Assembly (NCBI GenBank): GCA_037389465.1
Contig: JAZARR010000153.1
Coordinates: 5,988,501 to 6,052,500 of the forward strand
DNA: 64,000 bases
Source of the DNA: Baylisascaris procyonis
Lineage: Eukaryota; Nematoda; Chromadorea; Rhabditida; Ascarididae
Direction of reading: 5' to 3'
How positions within the stretch are numbered: the first letter of the stretch is position 1; every line of letters starts with the position of its first letter. Positions 60,553 through 64,000 of the stretch are shown piece by piece. The position numbers and the translations under genes were made by a program. A model generated the notes under the pieces. That model saw only the letters and a program-made list of their open reading frames with translations. It was not told where the DNA came from and ran no database searches.

Positions 60553-61904
60553 GATAGGCAAACGATTAAATCCACTCAAATATACAAATTAAATATAGAA
60601 ATGAAAACTAATATAATAGTAAATGCTCAACGATATTATGATGGCCATTTTTTTGAGTGATTTAAAAGAGTGTATTCAAATAGCCAATCTTTGATCTTCG
60701 ATCTTTCGCCATTCAATTAATCGAGTTCCCAATAAATGCAGTTTTATGGGGATGTTTTGTTGCGCTTTATATGGGAAAGAAAGTTAGTTGAAAGCAAAGC
60801 TGAAAAGCTTTATATTTTCATTTCATTTGTTTTCACTTGCTATTCCATCCATCAATGAATGTTTTTCGAACAAATTTCGATACCTCTCCTTTATAATTAT
60901 ATTACTTAGCTATGAATTTTACGAGTATTTTAGGGGTTGCAATGAATTTTACAGGTCGAAGATGTCCATCTTTAGACATCGAGGCAAATATGGCTTATAT
61001 TTGTCATTTTGGCCATCAGAACAATATAAGTGTCCCGTTGTGAAGTGGAGCACTCATCGTCGCCTATAGTTGGTTATTAGTTCATTTTGAATCGGTTATA
61101 GTTTAATGAGTGGCAATTTTTGTTTCATTGAACAATAGCTTAGTTTTATTTATATGAACGTTAGTTACTTGTTTAGAGGAAACGCTTAGAGAAATCAAAA
61201 TTTAACAAAGTTTTCTTAAATCAGATTGGACTCGTTTGTTTATTTCTATTATTAGATAGATCGAGAAGTATGTCTGAGAAGTTCGTACGACATGTCTGAG
61301 AATGTCTGAGAACTTTTCATTCCGCTTACATGATGGTTCCATAAATTATAGATAATAGGAAGAACCTGAAGAATAGGCTTTCATCTTTCAATGATTCACT
61401 AAAAAATATTGATGAATGCTTGAATAGATCTTCTACAAAAGATTCCGTAGTTCTGAAAATCTGATAGGTGCAAAATGCATGCAAAGCATTTTGAACTGTT
61501 TAAATGTCTATATGTGATTTCCATATTAGTAGATCAAAGCGATAAGTTGTATAGGAGATCAAAGTGATACAATAGTTTACATTATACTATTAGAGCAATC
61601 AAGTTCCGTAACTGTGAAAATTAATCGCTTTTCAACTGCAATTATCCGACAGAGAGACATGAACAGACACAACATTGTCATAATGCGTTTTATAAAAGCG
61701 CATAGAGAGCTATTTGCTTCATCATTGCTAATAAGTTACATTTTTAATGCTTTATTTCAAAGAAGTTATCAAATTTTCATTCAGCAACACGACTTTATGC
61801 ATGAGTTTTATTAAAAAATACGATCCAATGGCTAAATCAACGAAACAATCTTGTGGCCGTCTCCATTTTAGATTATCAAATAATGTGTTCATTGTTTTTG
61901 CTAA
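60553..61904. other. non-coding, AT-rich
   Basis: A 93-codon plus-strand frame (60788-61069) without recognised motif. Nothing else seen. Confidence 0.45.
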
Positions 61905-62090
61905 TTTCTGCATGGTCGGTTGTAAAAGGAGTCTGACGAAATTCTTTAGCTCCGTCCTATGGAGTCACTCTGACTAGCACCCAAATGGAAGGGGCGATGT
62001 TGCAAGATCGGACGCTGAGTGGAACAAGGATGAATCAAGGCCCCACAATTTCACATAAGCCAAAGTGGAAGTAACATGAAGAGAGATTTA
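61905..62090 (+). repeat. possible dispersed repeat, copy B
   Basis: A GC-richer island opposite in orientation to 20110-20384. 62016-62036 matches copy A at 20 of 21 bases, with looser similarity around it (GGAGTCACTCTGACTAG before; ATAAGCC after). Limits approximate, family unknown. Confidence 0.4.
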
Positions 62091-64000
62091 TTCGTAATGA
62101 ATAATTTTGTGGAATAAAATGAATAAATAATATAAAGTAAAAATAAATACGTAAAATTGAAAGCGGCAACCAAGCTAAGAGTTCTATAAAGGTTAATTCA
62201 ATTCGTAAATAATCATTCCACTCGACTCATAAAAAATAGCAATCGAGTTTATAAATAATAAAAACCTGAAATAGCAACCAAATTTATAAATATCAAAAAA
62301 TTTTAATTATTCTTTGCAATGGTTTTTTTTTTTTCTCAAAGAAATCCTCTCAACTCTTTTCACTTATGAGACTCAGACAATGAATATAAATATCGGTGAT
62401 AGCAATATGAGACATATGATTTGTTGAGTGTAAAAGATCGATGCTAAAACTAAAAGTCAGAATATGTAATTTACAAATACTATGTAAAGTGTAAAGTAAT
62501 ATTACAAATATGTAAATGTAAATAATGTTTTAAGCGTTGTTATCTGCAAATATGTAAAGTCAATAGTATGCAAATTACAAATATGAAGTATAGAAAATAT
62601 GTCTACCTCTTAGTGCGCTCTCGAAGCGGAGAGAAGTGGGGGAGGGGGTTGAAGTAAATGTAGAGTTGTTTTTGAGGAAGCTAAAGCACGTAATAAACGC
62701 TAATTTACTGAATATAGCCTCTAGAGAACGATATCCACTCGGATAACATTATAAAGCAAAGTGAGAGTCTCGTTGTTGGATTGATTCGTATGGTGACCGA
62801 CGAACCGACCGACCGCACCGATTTAGCAGCGATAAAATTGAGTTAGCATTTGCGCGATACGTAATCATATTTCGACTGTTGCATTGTTCATTGTCGTTCT
62901 CGTTTTTATTTATCTCCAATCGTTGTATTCACCAATCGTTTCGTCAAAAATGTTCATTCTATTCATACTGTTCTCTTATTACAAATAAACACCCTAATTC
63001 ACTGTCCTAGTTGATTTCACTCAAAAAACACCTCTTCGAATACGAAAAAAAATTAAGAAAGAGAGATAATTTTATGTGGAAATTTGGGAAATTTTTGGAA
63101 GAAATTTTCGAGCAAAATTTGGAATTTTCCCAATTACTAAAAATACCCAACAGCTTCAAATTCAAATTTCAAATAAACCAATGATTTCATGAAATTATGA
63201 GCTGACTAAAGTTGCTGGATCGCGTTCAGATGAGATATCAATAATGCATTGGCCCAATGCCAGTTATTGTAGGTTTCGAACAGTTCGACTGGAACATATC
63301 ACATTACTTTAGAAAGTGACGTCATTATCTAACTTTTTTGTCAGTTTAAAAAGCATCATAAAATAGCTAAACAACGCAATCGGCGCTAACTTTGATTCGT
63401 GTGGACCAACCTTTGGTAAGTTTATCTCCAATCAATCTTATTCGTTCTATTAATTCAGCTTATTAAGCTTATTAGCATATGCGAAAAAGAGATGAGAGGC
63501 CAAAATTTTTGAGGCTAAGAGCGATTATCAAAATATTACAATTATTGCACAAAGAGGATATTGAAAGAATCACAGAGTATTACTGACAGCTGATCAATGC
63601 AATCTGGCTATCTATTTATGCTTGTCATCAATTTCAGCCGCATCTTCTGATTTCGCAAATGTAAGCTGTCTTTCAATCTGCCATTTGTTTCGTCAATTCT
63701 GATTAGCGTTTTGCATATTTCGTGCAGTTATCAATCACCTACCTACCTGCAAATTATTTACATTTACCTGTTTCTACTTATGATAGCTTCCTAACTTTAT
63801 GCTGCGGCAATTATATAATCGGGTATGTCTTTCGATGAAAGAGGTACAAGCTTTCATCGTTACCTCATCACTACCATAGAAATGAGAGTTTCTAATAAAT
63901 ATGATATTAATATGCACTAAGAGTCTTTCAAATTAGATTCATTAATTAATATTTTCTTTCAAACAACAAAAAATATATCCTTTGACATGTGTGGTTGTTT
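62091..64000. other. non-coding up to the right edge
   Basis: AT-rich. TGACGTCA at 63317-63324. A donor-like GGTAAGTTT at about 63416 and an acceptor-like ATTTCAG at about 63638 on the plus strand hint at an upstream untranslated exon of a gene beyond the edge, but no coding support exists. Confidence 0.35.

Noticed and set aside
1..64000. CRISPR arrays, bacterial operons, rRNA genes, viral or phage genes
   Set aside because: Nothing of the kind was seen. The gene structure is eukaryotic throughout.

Overview
This window looks like nuclear DNA of a nematode. It is AT-rich (I estimate about two thirds A+T by eye) and full of AT and TAAA microsatellites. Genes are broken into short exons (65-244 bp) separated by introns of roughly 0.2-2 kb. 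The two genes I can rebuild are an RPM-1/Highwire/PAM homologue and a member of the nematode ODR-2/HOT family of GPI-anchored Ly-6 proteins. Gene texture and composition suggest a spirurid or filarial (clade III) worm, but that is an inference and no single base proves it.

Positions 1-12787, minus strand: the amino-terminal part of an rpm-1 (MYCBP2/highwire) gene. I rebuilt 18 exons. The reading phase fits at every one of the 17 splice junctions between them, and the protein follows the vertebrate order: a helical N-terminal region, the stretch leading into the RCC1-like domain, RCC1 repeats, a cysteine-rich CxxC segment, and then another RCC1 repeat that runs toward the left edge. About 915 residues are present. 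The rest of this very large ubiquitin ligase, including the PHR domains, the DOC domain and the RING end, lies beyond position 1. The first coding exon is not identified; it should lie upstream of 12787 unless translation starts at an internal ATG in the exon at 12651-12787.

Positions 12788-26319: mostly non-coding. It holds a 1.2 kb element with long terminal inverted repeats (14464-15660), a poly(A)-tailed retroposon-like scrap (about 17740-17852), one copy of a possible dispersed repeat (about 20110-20384), GC-richer islands near 21.2-21.6 kb and 23.2-23.6 kb, and simple repeats.

Positions 26320-31107, minus strand: a complete four-exon odr-2/hot-like gene encoding 219 residues. It has a signal peptide, a ten-cysteine Ly-6-type domain ending in a CxCxxDxCN motif, and a C-terminal hydrophobic GPI-anchor signal. 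An AATAAA lies about 0.2 kb after the stop.

Positions 31108-64000: about 33 kb with no gene I can defend. It contains microsatellites, G and C homopolymer runs, hairpins, a second possible dispersed-repeat copy near 62 kb and several perfect TGACGTCA palindromes. A few exon-like open stretches (51.1-52.5 kb) are listed with low confidence. This space could hold distal promoters or alternative first exons of the odr-2-like gene, which in C. elegans uses alternative starts.

Both recognised genes have nervous-system roles in C. elegans: RPM-1 in axon termination and synapse formation, ODR-2 in olfactory behaviour. They share a strand, but nothing in the sequence shows co-regulation.
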